Origin: an uncultured Prevotellaceae bacterium
GTDB taxonomy: Bacteria; Bacteroidota; Bacteroidia; Bacteroidales; Bacteroidaceae
Length of the DNA: 64,000 nucleotides
Reading direction: 5' to 3'
NCBI GenBank assembly: GCA_946415365.1
Contig: CAMKSE010000010.1
Coordinates: 62,001-126,000, forward strand
Below, one piece after another: positions 7,013 to 15,940 of the stretch. Both the position numbers and the translations under genes were made by a program. The notes under the pieces are model-generated. The model was given only the letters and a program-made list of their open reading frames with translations, searched no databases and was not told where the DNA came from. How positions within the stretch are numbered: the first letter of the stretch is position 1; each line of letters begins with the position of its first letter.

Positions 7013-8712
7013 TACGATTCAAAAATGCACTCTATCAAATTAGCGGTGACCTGAACCCAGATGTGTTTAAAGAGCGAATGGAAACCTGTAAGCAGGATTA
7101 TCGTAAGACCCATTTGGAAAATATCTGTTTGAATTATCAGTTCATTGGCACAAAATGCCTTTCAAATGAGGATAATGAAAAACTGATTCAAACACTATAT
7201 GGGATATTGGATACGCATCGTAAGCTTCTGAAGAAGACAAAGGGCGAAGAAAGAAATTTGTTGGAGATCCTTGTTTCCCGCATGGATCGAAGGCGTTTGA
7301 AGATAAGAAGTACAGAGAGAGTAGAAGGTAGACTTGCTATACAATTCGAGACAAAACTGACCAAAGGGTCTCGGAAGATAAGTGAAGAATCTGTTCAGTT
7401 GAATCAAGAAATGTATAGGTATATAGGGCTTCTGAACTGGGCTATGGCCATGTTTAATGGAGAGACTCTTGCTGGAAACAAGTACATAGATAACCCCACA
7501 TTGGTATTGCAAGATGCCAAAGCGATGCAGAATGAACAAGAGTCAGGTCGAAGAGGATTTGTAACTGACGCATATACTTTGGAGTGGGTGAGTGCTAGCC
7601 TTGTCAAATTTCACTCTGAGCAATTATGTGATGATGACTTAGTCTGGTGCAAATTGATTATCGATAAGAAATTGTCAAATTTGACGGTTCCCATCAATAC
7701 ATTGGATGGAACCACGGCTTGTATTCAAGTTATACCACAACTGATAGTGTTGTTCCCTGAGAATAAGGAAGATTATGCTGAGTTTCTTTTTGATTGTTTA
7801 ATGATGCCTTCTTATGGTGGAACAGGTGCGTGTGATTATGCTGTGGCGGCGATACAATCATCTGATTTGTGGAAGAAAGATGCTCCGTTGATAAAGAGAC
7901 TGTTGGAGAGATATATTAAGGACGAATCATTGAAAAAGCTCCACGCTTATCATCTGAAAGTCATATTCGGACTGATACCTCATTCACCGGACAAGGAAAC
8001 TGTTGATATTGCAGTTAAGTATTTGAATGCCATACCGGAACTTATTAAATCACACGAAGATGAAGTTCACGGAATGTTTGATGTATTGATTTATTTGGTA
8101 AAATTGTTTATGCATACTGATAGTTCAGAGATTATACAATGTTTACCTTGTACTATCCCAATTATAAAAGAGAGTCATCTTGGGTACTCATATCTGACTC
8201 GTTTCATCTTGGAAGAGGATTATTGCAGGAAACCAGACCGATTCTGGTTGATTTGGAACACATTTAGAGAGGCTATAATGGAATCTGGAGCTTATTATAA
8301 TAGTCAGGAATTGAGATCTTACACTCTAAATACAGAATGGAATGATGGTGTAAAGAAATGGCATTCTCTACGAAAAGAAGATATTGGATTCTATACGTAT
8401 TTGGCAGAGCATACTGCCGGGAGTGCTGTGGTGTTTGAAGGTTTAGTTAAAATCTTGACAACAATAGCAAGTGAGTATAAGACTGAGGGTATGGCGTGGA
8501 TTGCAAAAGCCATTAGACAATGCCCTGCGATGAATTTGAATGGAACGCAAGCCTTGATGTATCTTGAACTCGTTATGATGCCATATGTCCATACTAACAA
8601 AATGCAAATCAGGAAGAATCCTGAGTTGCTGGCTCAAGTTAGGACAATTCTGAATTTTATGGTGACAAAGAGTTCTGTTACTGGCTATATGCTTCGTGAT
8701 ATGGTGAATTAA
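7009..8712 (+). CDS. Large hypothetical partner of the Lit-like peptidase
   Basis: 567 residues, start GTG at 7009 overlapping the peptidase stop. No P-loop, nuclease or membrane motif is visible. The sequence is leucine-rich and largely helical, with features of an alpha-solenoid in its second half (repeating segments of 35-45 residues between about 230 and 480). Such a scaffold could sense a phage product or hold the peptidase inactive, but that is inference from gene coupling only. The stop at 8712 is followed by degraded sequence. I do not recognise the family. Confidence 0.65.
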   Translation: MIRFKNALYQISGDLNPDVFKERMETCKQDYRKTHLENICLNYQFIGTKCLSNEDNEKLIQTLYGILDTHRKLLKKTKGEERNLLEILVSRMDRRRLKIRSTERVEGRLAIQFETKLTKGSRKISEESVQLNQEMYRYIGLLNWAMAMFNGETLAGNKYIDNPTLVLQDAKAMQNEQESGRRGFVTDAYTLEWVSASLVKFHSEQLCDDDLVWCKLIIDKKLSNLTVPINTLDGTTACIQVIPQLIVLFPENKEDYAEFLFDCLMMPSYGGTGACDYAVAAIQSSDLWKKDAPLIKRLLERYIKDESLKKLHAYHLKVIFGLIPHSPDKETVDIAVKYLNAIPELIKSHEDEVHGMFDVLIYLVKLFMHTDSSEIIQCLPCTIPIIKESHLGYSYLTRFILEEDYCRKPDRFWLIWNTFREAIMESGAYYNSQELRSYTLNTEWNDGVKKWHSLRKEDIGFYTYLAEHTAGSAVVFEGLVKILTTIASEYKTEGMAWIAKAIRQCPAMNLNGTQALMYLELVMMPYVHTNKMQIRKNPELLAQVRTILNFMVTKSSVTGYMLRDMVN

Positions 8713-9050
8713 TTGGTAGCAGACAAAATCTTGGCAGATGTTATCTAGAGTTTGCGAGAATCGGATGAGGAAAATGGTGCTCCTTCTGACATCAAGGAGG
8801 AAGTGGATAGCAGAAATCTATCAATAAGTAGATAATTTTACTAGGTTTAAATGGAGATGGGTGGTGCTTTAAGTTCATTTGCGATTAGCATTGCAGCGAA
8901 TATAGTTACTTCTCTATTCGCCAGGAAGTTGTCGCGACGATAAGTGATATACGGGACAAGTTTAGAGCAATTAATAGTGCAAATGACTCTGCTTTTGCTA
9001 AAAAACACCAAAAATAGCGTTATTTCTGTTGATAATTGATGAGAAAAATG
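8713..9050 (+). pseudogene. Gene debris, including a short membrane-helix fragment
   Basis: A frame from 8716 (VADKILADVI) is broken by a TAG, then resumes (SLRESDEENGAPSDIK) and ends at 8835. From 8851 an ATG opens a 30-residue peptide (MEMGGALSSFAISIAANIVT) that would form a single membrane helix with a basic tail and stops at 8943. Both look like ends of genes removed by deletion. Nothing else is visible up to the promoter at 9051. Confidence 0.35.
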
Positions 9051-9058
9051 TAATTTTG
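9051..9058 (+). promoter_or_regulatory. -7 box TAATTTTG of the ATPase/nuclease-like pair
   Basis: Matches TAnnTTTG, 43 bp upstream of ATG 9101. Its position inside the longer open frame argues that translation starts at 9101 and not upstream. Confidence 0.6.
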
Positions 9059-9100
9059 CAAACACAGAATGAAGAAATAGCTACTTTTTTATGGCAAATT

Positions 9101-10228
9101 ATGTGTAAACTGACGATAAAAAATATTGGTCCGATCAAGGAGGTTAAGATGGACGTTAACAAGATTACGTTCTTGTTGGGACCTCAGAGCAGTGGTAAAA
9201 GTACTATTGCTAAAGTATTGTGCCATTGCCAGTGGATAGAGAAACGGTGTTATAACAATTTTGAAGAAGAGCGGGAGAAGTTCATCGTAGGTACTTCATT
9301 CGTTGATGGCTTCAATGAATACTACCGTTTTAACGGCTATTTCCGTGATGATAGCTACATCCTTTACGAAGGGAATTATATAACCTTGGAATACAAGGAC
9401 AAGAAATTGGGAATCTTAAAAAATCCAGATGAGGATTATGAATATCCCAAGTTGTGTTATGTGCCTGCGGAGAGAAATCTGGTTGCTGCAATACCCAATC
9501 TTCGAAAATACAATGATACGAATGACTTGATATTGTATTTCTTGTATGACTGGTTTGAGGCACGTGAATATCTGAAGGAGATGAACCTGGATGATATTAT
9601 TGAGAGACGTGTGAAGTATGTATTCGAGAAATCGAACAATAGTGACATCATCTATGATGGCGATGATGCCAAATTGGATTTGAAGAATGCTTCGAGTGGA
9701 CTTCAGTCTGTAGTCCCCTTGATGACTGCCTCAACTTACATCTTAGAAGGAGTGTTCAAACGATACAAGCCTCTTTCTTCAGAACAGAAGATGCAATTGG
9801 AAAAAGCAAATCTTCGGGAAGATGCATTCTTCTATAAGCGTTCGGATATTTATATAGAGGAGCCCGAGCAAAATTTATTCCCAGATGCTCAGCAGAAGTT
9901 TGTATATTGGCTTATGCGAGAGATGAGAGAGTCACTGCGTCAACATAGTGCGTTGATAACAACGCACAGTCCTTTTGTGCTCTTCTCTCTAAATAATTGT
10001 CTGATTGGTGGACTTGCTGAGAAGAAACTTCCAGAACAGGTGAAGAATGATAGCCCATCAAAGGAGTCTTGGATTGACCCGAAGTTGGTGACTGTGTATG
10101 AAATTCATGATGGTAAATTGAAAACCATTCAGGAAGAGTCTGGTTTGCTGATGCATAATTATCTGAATCAGGCTTATCGGAAAATAAATGCCGAATATCT
10201 CGCAATGCTGGACTATTATGAGGATTAA
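9101..10228 (+). CDS. AAA-family ATPase (OLD/AAA_15 type) of a two-gene unit
   Basis: 375 residues from ATG 9101, chosen because an upstream in-frame start would precede the promoter box. The protein begins directly with the ABC-like fold: KLTIKNIGPIKEVKM, then Walker A GPQSSGKST at residues 27-35. A signature-like NASSGLQSVVPL, Walker B IYIEEPEQNLFPDAQQ and the switch ITTHSPFVLFSL follow. No TOPRIM domain is present after the ATPase, unlike OLD nucleases. It overlaps the next gene by 11 bp (ATGAGGATTAA). ATPase plus small effector pairs of this shape are common in phage defence (PARIS, Gabija and Septu follow the principle), but the partner here is a different protein. Confidence 0.75.
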   Translation: MCKLTIKNIGPIKEVKMDVNKITFLLGPQSSGKSTIAKVLCHCQWIEKRCYNNFEEEREKFIVGTSFVDGFNEYYRFNGYFRDDSYILYEGNYITLEYKDKKLGILKNPDEDYEYPKLCYVPAERNLVAAIPNLRKYNDTNDLILYFLYDWFEAREYLKEMNLDDIIERRVKYVFEKSNNSDIIYDGDDAKLDLKNASSGLQSVVPLMTASTYILEGVFKRYKPLSSEQKMQLEKANLREDAFFYKRSDIYIEEPEQNLFPDAQQKFVYWLMREMRESLRQHSALITTHSPFVLFSLNNCLIGGLAEKKLPEQVKNDSPSKESWIDPKLVTVYEIHDGKLKTIQEESGLLMHNYLNQAYRKINAEYLAMLDYYED

Positions 10229-10820
10229 GAGTCTGATTCGAAGGTGGTTTGGTCGTTCTGTCATAGTCGTGGAGTCTAGTCCAGAGATTTATGTTGCTGA
10301 CATGACTAATCGTAGCCAGAATACAAGAGGGATTGAAATAACTGACCATCAGCAACCATCGCCAGATGGAAATGGCATGATGGATAGCTTGGTGTTTCAT
10401 AATCCCAATATTCTTTCTGTCGATTTCTGCATCTTCGATGACCATGATTTCAAACATCCATATGAACTCAGGGATGATAAGCACTGTGAGGGCTGTATGT
10501 ACCCTACGTTGCATGACCCTGCTAGTTGGATGGTGTTTGTTGAAATTAAGGATTGCAAGCCCCGATATATAAAAGAGTATAGAAAGGAGGCTAAACGGCA
10601 GATATTCAATGCTGTGAAAGCTTTTTGCCGCCGAAAGATAATCCTCAAAGAGCGCATATATGGCATCATCTCCTGCCCAAGACAGCATGTGGCTTTTAAC
10701 GATTCCATATTTACTGATGTTTATGAGACAACTCGTTTGAAACGTTTTACGGGAATTAGATACTATGCTACAAATGAAGCTCTTATAATTGATGACCTGC
10801 GTGTTCGTCCTGAAATATAA
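10218..10820 (+). CDS. Unknown effector-like protein, possible PD-(D/E)XK nuclease
   Basis: 200 residues from ATG 10218, which overlaps the stop of the ATPase gene. A possible nuclease core is visible: VDFCIFDDHDF, followed by a loop with paired cysteines (HCEGCM), then a hydrophobic strand ending in FVEIKDCK, an ExK that may complete a D...ExK site, and a basic helix (YRKEAKRQIFNAVKAFCRRK). The first acidic residue and the fold are guesses without structure prediction. Coupling to the ATPase suggests it is the effector the ATPase controls. It is not the DUF4435/TOPRIM partner of PARIS. Confidence 0.5.
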   Translation: MRIKSLIRRWFGRSVIVVESSPEIYVADMTNRSQNTRGIEITDHQQPSPDGNGMMDSLVFHNPNILSVDFCIFDDHDFKHPYELRDDKHCEGCMYPTLHDPASWMVFVEIKDCKPRYIKEYRKEAKRQIFNAVKAFCRRKIILKERIYGIISCPRQHVAFNDSIFTDVYETTRLKRFTGIRYYATNEALIIDDLRVRPEI

Positions 10821-10951
10821 ATATATGTTGATGGCTCAGTGCGACGGGAAAACCGCTGAGCATAGTGACAAAGGAGAAAACACTACAGTAGAAGAATGCC
10901 GATGTGATTTTGAATGTTTATGAGATTTCATATAAATAATTATTATTACCT

Positions 10952-12043
10952 ATGCAAGAAGAGAAAGACCTGGTCTTAGAAAAAGACCAAGATTATGAGA
11001 AACAAATGGAGAATGAAGAACCTCCATTTGTGGAGTATGATATTACATCATATCCTGCAGACTACACTTTATCTGTCTTATGGCAGATGTTTAAGAATGG
11101 TGGTATAACAATACCTTCATTCCAAAGAGGATATGTGTGGACCCAGAAGCAGGCATCAGCCTTGATTGAGTCTTTCTTAATGGGCTTACCGGTACCGCCA
11201 GTTTTCTTTTATATAGATTCAGAGAACAAGAATTTGGTTATAGACGGGCAGCAGCGCTTAATGAGTATATTCTATTTTTTTGAGGGCTATTTTGGCCTGG
11301 AAAATGAAAAAGGGAAGCGGCAAACATTCCGATTGTCAGGACTCAATAAGAAAAGTCCCTATTACAATTTGCGATTTGATGATTTGCAAGAGCAAGATAA
11401 GCGAAAGATTGAGATGACAGTGCTAAGAGTAATCAACATTCGTCAGCTATCTCCCAACAACGATGATTCTTGCATGTATCATATATTTGAGCGATTGAAT
11501 ACTGGTGGAACACCACTATCATCGCAAGAGATACGCAACTGTGTTTATCGTGGTACATTCCTTGATACACTAATGGAACTAAATAAAGACAATAATTGGA
11601 GAGCGATTCTTGGTAAACAGGCAGTAGACAAGCATTTGACTGACGTTGAACTATTGTTGCGTGCATTTGGTTTGCGCTATATGCAGGGTGAATATGATAA
11701 GCCTATGAAGGGCTTCCTGAATAAGGTTGCATCCAGGTATAAAAAGGTAAAAGACGGTGATGTTGCACGATTTGAAAAAGATTTTCCAAGGGCATGCGAA
11801 GTTATGGCACAAACATTACCATCAAAGCCATTTGCAGTAAGAGGCCAGTTTAATTCTTCAATCTTTGATTCTATTCTTTGTACAATCCTTAAGCATATAG
11901 ATAGGCTACCTGAAGATCTAGCAGAACGTTATATAAAACTTAATGAAGACCCGAAGTATGTTGAATATACGACACTGGCTACCACTGATACAAGGGTTCT
12001 TAAAGATAGATTTGAATACGTAGAAAAAATCCTGATTGGATAA
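10952..12043 (+). CDS. DUF262 protein (GmrS/ParB-like), first gene of six-gene operon
   Basis: 363 residues. The DUF262 hallmarks are present: IPSFQRGYVWTQKQASALIE at residues 53-72, VPPVFFY, and the nucleotide-site motif IDGQQRLMSI (DGQQR at 98-102). The middle part has IRNCVYRG, also typical. DUF262 domains are ParB-like NTPases; in GmrSD and BrxU they are coupled to an HNH domain and drive type IV restriction. Here the HNH domain (DUF1524) is absent and the partner is a HEPN gene two bases downstream, a pairing known from defence islands. It heads an operon whose genes overlap or nearly touch up to 18556. A weak TGATTTTG box lies about 40 bp upstream. Confidence 0.85.
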   Translation: MQEEKDLVLEKDQDYEKQMENEEPPFVEYDITSYPADYTLSVLWQMFKNGGITIPSFQRGYVWTQKQASALIESFLMGLPVPPVFFYIDSENKNLVIDGQQRLMSIFYFFEGYFGLENEKGKRQTFRLSGLNKKSPYYNLRFDDLQEQDKRKIEMTVLRVINIRQLSPNNDDSCMYHIFERLNTGGTPLSSQEIRNCVYRGTFLDTLMELNKDNNWRAILGKQAVDKHLTDVELLLRAFGLRYMQGEYDKPMKGFLNKVASRYKKVKDGDVARFEKDFPRACEVMAQTLPSKPFAVRGQFNSSIFDSILCTILKHIDRLPEDLAERYIKLNEDPKYVEYTTLATTDTRVLKDRFEYVEKILIG

Positions 12044-12045
12044 AT

Positions 12046-12546
12046 ATGGCGTATCAAAACCGTTTTAACAGTGTTGATTTGCTGATTAATCAGCTTACAC
12101 CGATAGTACAACCAGGAACGGATCCTCTTGTATTGTCAGCAATGGCAGGAATTGTGGCTGTTGAAGCGGTAACGGCTTATGAACTTGCCATTAAAGATAT
12201 TTTTGATGAGTTTTCGCGTAAGAAGAATAAAGTTTTTGGTAGTTTTGTTAAATCAAGTTTTAGTAGGCTGAATGGAAGAATAAAGTATCAGGAAATCAAG
12301 GACAACATGGTTAAGGCTTTTGGTGAGAAATACCTTAGGCGTTTTATACAAAAGAAAGATGCAAAAACGATAGTAGTTATGGCAAATGAGCATGTTGATT
12401 TGGTTCAGACTTATGATAATCTTATTATAGGACGACATCAATTTGTTCATGTTGGCAATTTGACAATGACTCTTCAGGAAGCTATACGATACTTCAATAT
12501 AGGAAAAGAACTTATTGCGGCGTTAGACGAGGCAATGAAGAGATAA
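12046..12546 (+). CDS. HEPN-domain RNase-like protein (MAE_28990 type)
   Basis: 166 residues, almost all helical. The HEPN catalytic motif RX4H is visible as R130-HQFV-H135 in LIIGRHQFVHVG. An acidic/helical pair precedes it (VAVEAVTAYELAIKDIFDEF). HEPN proteins of this type are metal-independent RNases or RNA-binding toxins, and the MAE_28990-like branch is often encoded next to DUF262 genes. It could be the toxic effector of the operon, kept silent by its neighbours, with loss of control cleaving cellular RNA. ATG 12046 follows the DUF262 stop by two bases; the next gene starts 11 bp downstream. Confidence 0.75.
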   Translation: MAYQNRFNSVDLLINQLTPIVQPGTDPLVLSAMAGIVAVEAVTAYELAIKDIFDEFSRKKNKVFGSFVKSSFSRLNGRIKYQEIKDNMVKAFGEKYLRRFIQKKDAKTIVVMANEHVDLVQTYDNLIIGRHQFVHVGNLTMTLQEAIRYFNIGKELIAALDEAMKR

Positions 12547-12557
12547 AAGGCGATAAT

Positions 12558-14861
12558 ATGGATGAGAATCAGATAAAAGCGGAACTACAAGCGTTGTTAA
12601 AAGAGCAGTCGCTTGACTATAATAAGATAGTTGTTCTTTCTAATGAACTGGCAAAACAGGATCCAAATAGTGTCCGCTTCACAGTGGATGCGGATTTGAT
12701 AAGCAGGCTAGGTAAAGAATTAGTTGCTCGGCAGGAAACTGCGCTTTCTGAATTGGTAAAGAACTCTTATGATGCGGATGCAAGAGAAGTAACGCTACGC
12801 TTTATTGACTCTTTAGAGAAAGGAGGAACTCTTGAGATTGAGGACAACGGAGTTGGCATGACCAAAGAGCAACTCATCAATGGTTTTATGAGAATTTCTT
12901 CTGGTGATAAAGTGGCTCATCCAATCTCGCGAATTTACAAACGTAAAAAGGCTGGTCAAAAAGGAATAGGGCGGTTTGCAGTTCAGCGTCTTGGAGAGAG
13001 ACTTGAGATTATTACCAAATCAGATTTTTCGGAAGAGGCGTATACTGTTAGTTTTGATTGGGATCAGTACCAAAGAGACAGGGAACTAACGGAAATTACC
13101 AATACAATAAATACATGTGAAAGGACAGAGTCAGGAACAAAACTCATTATAAAAGACCTGAGGGACAAATGGAATGAAGTGGCCATACAGCGAATGTATC
13201 GCTATTTATTAGGAATCCTTCAACCCGACTTAATTGGTGAAGATGCTTTTGATGTTACTGAGACAACTGATAGAGATGATTCTTTTGATATAAATGTTAG
13301 CATGCTTGCAAACGGGATGGAGAAGAAGATAAAAATTGATATCCCGAAGCTTACCCAGTTTTCACTTGCTTTTATAGAGGGGGAGGTTGATAACAATGGC
13401 TGGGCATTATATCGTGTGCAAAGTGAAAGGCTGAACATGGACTTGGAAGGAGATTTGAGTATGGATCCTGACCGAGAAGATGTTAGTTTCACCCAGATAA
13501 AAAACGTGAAAATCAAGGCATATTACTTCCTTAATGATTATCTTCCCAAGAATCAGAAAACAGCGTTCCAACGTTATTTGAGAGACAATGGTGGATTAAG
13601 ATTATACAGGAATGGATTTAGAGTTCTTCCATACGCCGAACCTGGCAATGACTGGTTGTCGCTGGATGAATCTCAGAAAAGGAACTCAATCCTGCCTCAG
13701 CATAATAATCAAAACTTTTATGGAATTGTTGAGATAAGTTCAGATTCAGGTGATTTTGAAGAGACTTCAAGCCGAGAAGGTTTGATGGAGAACGAAACGT
13801 TCATACAACTCCAAAATTTCGCATATAGAACATTAGTGACGGCTGTCATTGCAATTGCCCAAGTGAGAAACGTCAAGATAAAGCCAGGACAGAAAAAAGA
13901 TGAAGACGGTAATTGGGAAGCAATTAGCCTTCGGGTAAAAAATATCGCCTTTTCTTTGGATGAGCTTGACAAGGCCATAGATGATGATGAAGATATGACT
14001 GCTGCCGCAAAAGATGCGAGCAAGGAAAAGATAAATAAACTTAGAAAGGATATCTATGAGCTGAAAAAACTACATAAGGAAGAACGTAAAAGAGATCGGG
14101 AAGAAAAAGTTATGCTCCGAGTGTTAAGCAGCGTGGGTTTAACAGTAGAGCAGTTCGTTCATGAGATAAAGTACTATCTGAACAGTATAGATAGTGATAT
14201 GAAATACCTCATCGGTCGTTTATCGCAAGATGCTAAGGCACTGGAACGGCTTGACATTTTGGAGAAGAATTTCACTAACTTCCGTTCATACGTGTCGTAT
14301 ATGGACTCGGCTGTTGCGAATAATGTCAACAGAGAATTAAAGCCCGTAGAACTCCGCGATGTCGTGAATCCTTTCGTGGAAAGTCTCTCAGATGACGCCA
14401 ACAAGTCGGGTATTACAATAGAAACACCCGAGTACATAGGTTATAATCTCTATACCAGACCGATGCACCCTTCAGAATGGACATCGATTCTTTTCAATTT
14501 CTATACGAATTCCAAAAAAGCTATTAAAAGAGCAAGAAGAGCAAAAGGACTTATTCATATTGAATGTGGAAAAGTTGGGACAATATTATATTTGGAGTTT
14601 TCTGATAATGGCGATGGAATATCCAAAGAGAACGAGGAACGTATCTTTGATGAGTTTTTTACAACTTCTACCCCTAAAAGCATCGGCGACCAACAACCTA
14701 TGTTGGAAGTAGCCGGGTCAGGACTAGGATTAAGCATAGTGAAAGATATTGTGGACAGTTACCGTGGTACGGTGAAAGTAGTTAATCCGCATGGCGACTT
14801 TGCTACCTGTATAAGGGTTGAAGTGCCTGCATTAAATGAAAAAGAAATATTGAACTTATGA
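12558..14861 (+). CDS. Double-GHKL ATPase with C-terminal histidine-kinase-like module
   Basis: 767 residues with two ATP-binding GHKL folds. N-terminal: N box ELVKNSYDAD (65-74), DNGVGM (96-101) and the lid GQKGIGRFAVQRLGERLE (about 137-154), as in Hsp90/MORC-type proteins. C-terminal: a DHp-like helix pair with candidate phosphoacceptor H535 in EQFVHEIKYYL, then N box NFYTNSKKAIKRA, FSDNGDGISK and lid GSGLGLSIVKDIV, as in sensor histidine kinases. A coiled coil (about 470-525) joins them. There is no membrane segment, so it is a cytoplasmic sensor. The receiver gene follows with a 4-bp overlap. The N-terminal half may sense DNA or a phage product; this is inference. MORC-like and kinase folds in one defence protein are unusual. 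Confidence 0.8.
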   Translation: MDENQIKAELQALLKEQSLDYNKIVVLSNELAKQDPNSVRFTVDADLISRLGKELVARQETALSELVKNSYDADAREVTLRFIDSLEKGGTLEIEDNGVGMTKEQLINGFMRISSGDKVAHPISRIYKRKKAGQKGIGRFAVQRLGERLEIITKSDFSEEAYTVSFDWDQYQRDRELTEITNTINTCERTESGTKLIIKDLRDKWNEVAIQRMYRYLLGILQPDLIGEDAFDVTETTDRDDSFDINVSMLANGMEKKIKIDIPKLTQFSLAFIEGEVDNNGWALYRVQSERLNMDLEGDLSMDPDREDVSFTQIKNVKIKAYYFLNDYLPKNQKTAFQRYLRDNGGLRLYRNGFRVLPYAEPGNDWLSLDESQKRNSILPQHNNQNFYGIVEISSDSGDFEETSSREGLMENETFIQLQNFAYRTLVTAVIAIAQVRNVKIKPGQKKDEDGNWEAISLRVKNIAFSLDELDKAIDDDEDMTAAAKDASKEKINKLRKDIYELKKLHKEERKRDREEKVMLRVLSSVGLTVEQFVHEIKYYLNSIDSDMKYLIGRLSQDAKALERLDILEKNFTNFRSYVSYMDSAVANNVNRELKPVELRDVVNPFVESLSDDANKSGITIETPEYIGYNLYTRPMHPSEWTSILFNFYTNSKKAIKRARRAKGLIHIECGKVGTILYLEFSDNGDGISKENEERIFDEFFTTSTPKSIGDQQPMLEVAGSGLGLSIVKDIVDSYRGTVKVVNPHGDFATCIRVEVPALNEKEILNL

Positions 14862-15940
14862 AAAGAGATTATAAAATTCTGTATTTGGAAGACCTGAGAC
14901 CAGATTCCATTGTAAGTGAATTGGAGAGCCAAGGGCTCCAGGTTAAAACAGTCGATGTGGATAACGATGTGGAAGTTGATAAGGCTTTAGGAGACGGTGG
15001 AATTCAGGCTTTTTTAATGGATTATCGCCTGACCAGCAAGAATGGGCATCGAGATGCACCAGAACTCGCTGGACGGTTGCGAACTCAGGCAAAGGATGGT
15101 GAAAAGTCGATAGAGGCCCCCATCATTCTTATCACCGAAGAGTCTCAACTAAGAATATTACGAATGCCACTAGAGAACCAAGACCAATATGATGTGGTGA
15201 TGAGCAAAAAGGATTTTCTAGATAATGCACCGCAGTCGGCAGAACTTATCCGTTCATTCATTGAGGCATACGAGATTATAAGTGGGAACCGGGATAATCT
15301 CGCTACTATCTTGGGCGTTGATGCAAATGAAAAGAACTTGCTGATTGATTATCGTTTAGATGCAGAATATGAAAAGCTGAAGGAAGATGTGTTTGCAAGC
15401 TCTCAACTTTTATATAATTTCTTCGTGCGCTCAACAGGTAGTTTAATTGATGACAATGTGCTAGCAGCCCGATTGGGTGTTGATATAGAAAACTCGGGCG
15501 TCTCATGGGACGCGTTGAAAGAATTACTTGCAAAAGATGGCTGTTATTACGAGGGTATAATGCACACAGCATATCCAAGGTGGTGGATGGAAAAGGTCAA
15601 GATGTGGTGGGAGAAGATTATACCTGAGATGAAAGCTTTTCGTTATGAAGATGCTGAAACACGTGTAGGGTTACTTAATTCAAAGACTGGGCTAAAACTA
15701 GTCGTTGCATCCCCCATAGAAAAAGACATGAGTCACGAATACTGGAATGTATGTCTGGCTACAGGGAGACCGCTTGACCCTGCAGATGGATATGTGTGCA
15801 ATCGACGTTTTAAACGGGAGTGGGAAGAGGATGACTACCTTTCTCTGAAAGGAGCACTGGATAAGCCTATTTTGCAACAATATTTATCAAGAATAGACAG
15901 AAGAGACATATTGGCTTATGGGGAAAAGAGTAGCAAGTAG
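14858..15940 (+). CDS. Receiver-domain protein, partner of the double-GHKL kinase
   Basis: 360 residues. A CheY-like receiver occupies about 1-140: KILYLEDLRP gives the acidic pair E11-D12, FLMDYRLTS gives the phosphoacceptor D55, IILITEESQ provides the T/S position and VVMSKKDFLD the conserved lysine. The remaining 220 residues have no DNA-binding motif I can see, so this is not an ordinary transcription regulator; a tryptophan-rich stretch (YPRWWMEKVKMWWEKI) lies near residue 240. Pairing with the upstream kinase is supported by the ATGA overlap. It may pass phosphorylation to the operon's effector functions; the output domain is unidentified. Confidence 0.72.
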   Translation: MKRDYKILYLEDLRPDSIVSELESQGLQVKTVDVDNDVEVDKALGDGGIQAFLMDYRLTSKNGHRDAPELAGRLRTQAKDGEKSIEAPIILITEESQLRILRMPLENQDQYDVVMSKKDFLDNAPQSAELIRSFIEAYEIISGNRDNLATILGVDANEKNLLIDYRLDAEYEKLKEDVFASSQLLYNFFVRSTGSLIDDNVLAARLGVDIENSGVSWDALKELLAKDGCYYEGIMHTAYPRWWMEKVKMWWEKIIPEMKAFRYEDAETRVGLLNSKTGLKLVVASPIEKDMSHEYWNVCLATGRPLDPADGYVCNRRFKREWEEDDYLSLKGALDKPILQQYLSRIDRRDILAYGEKSSK

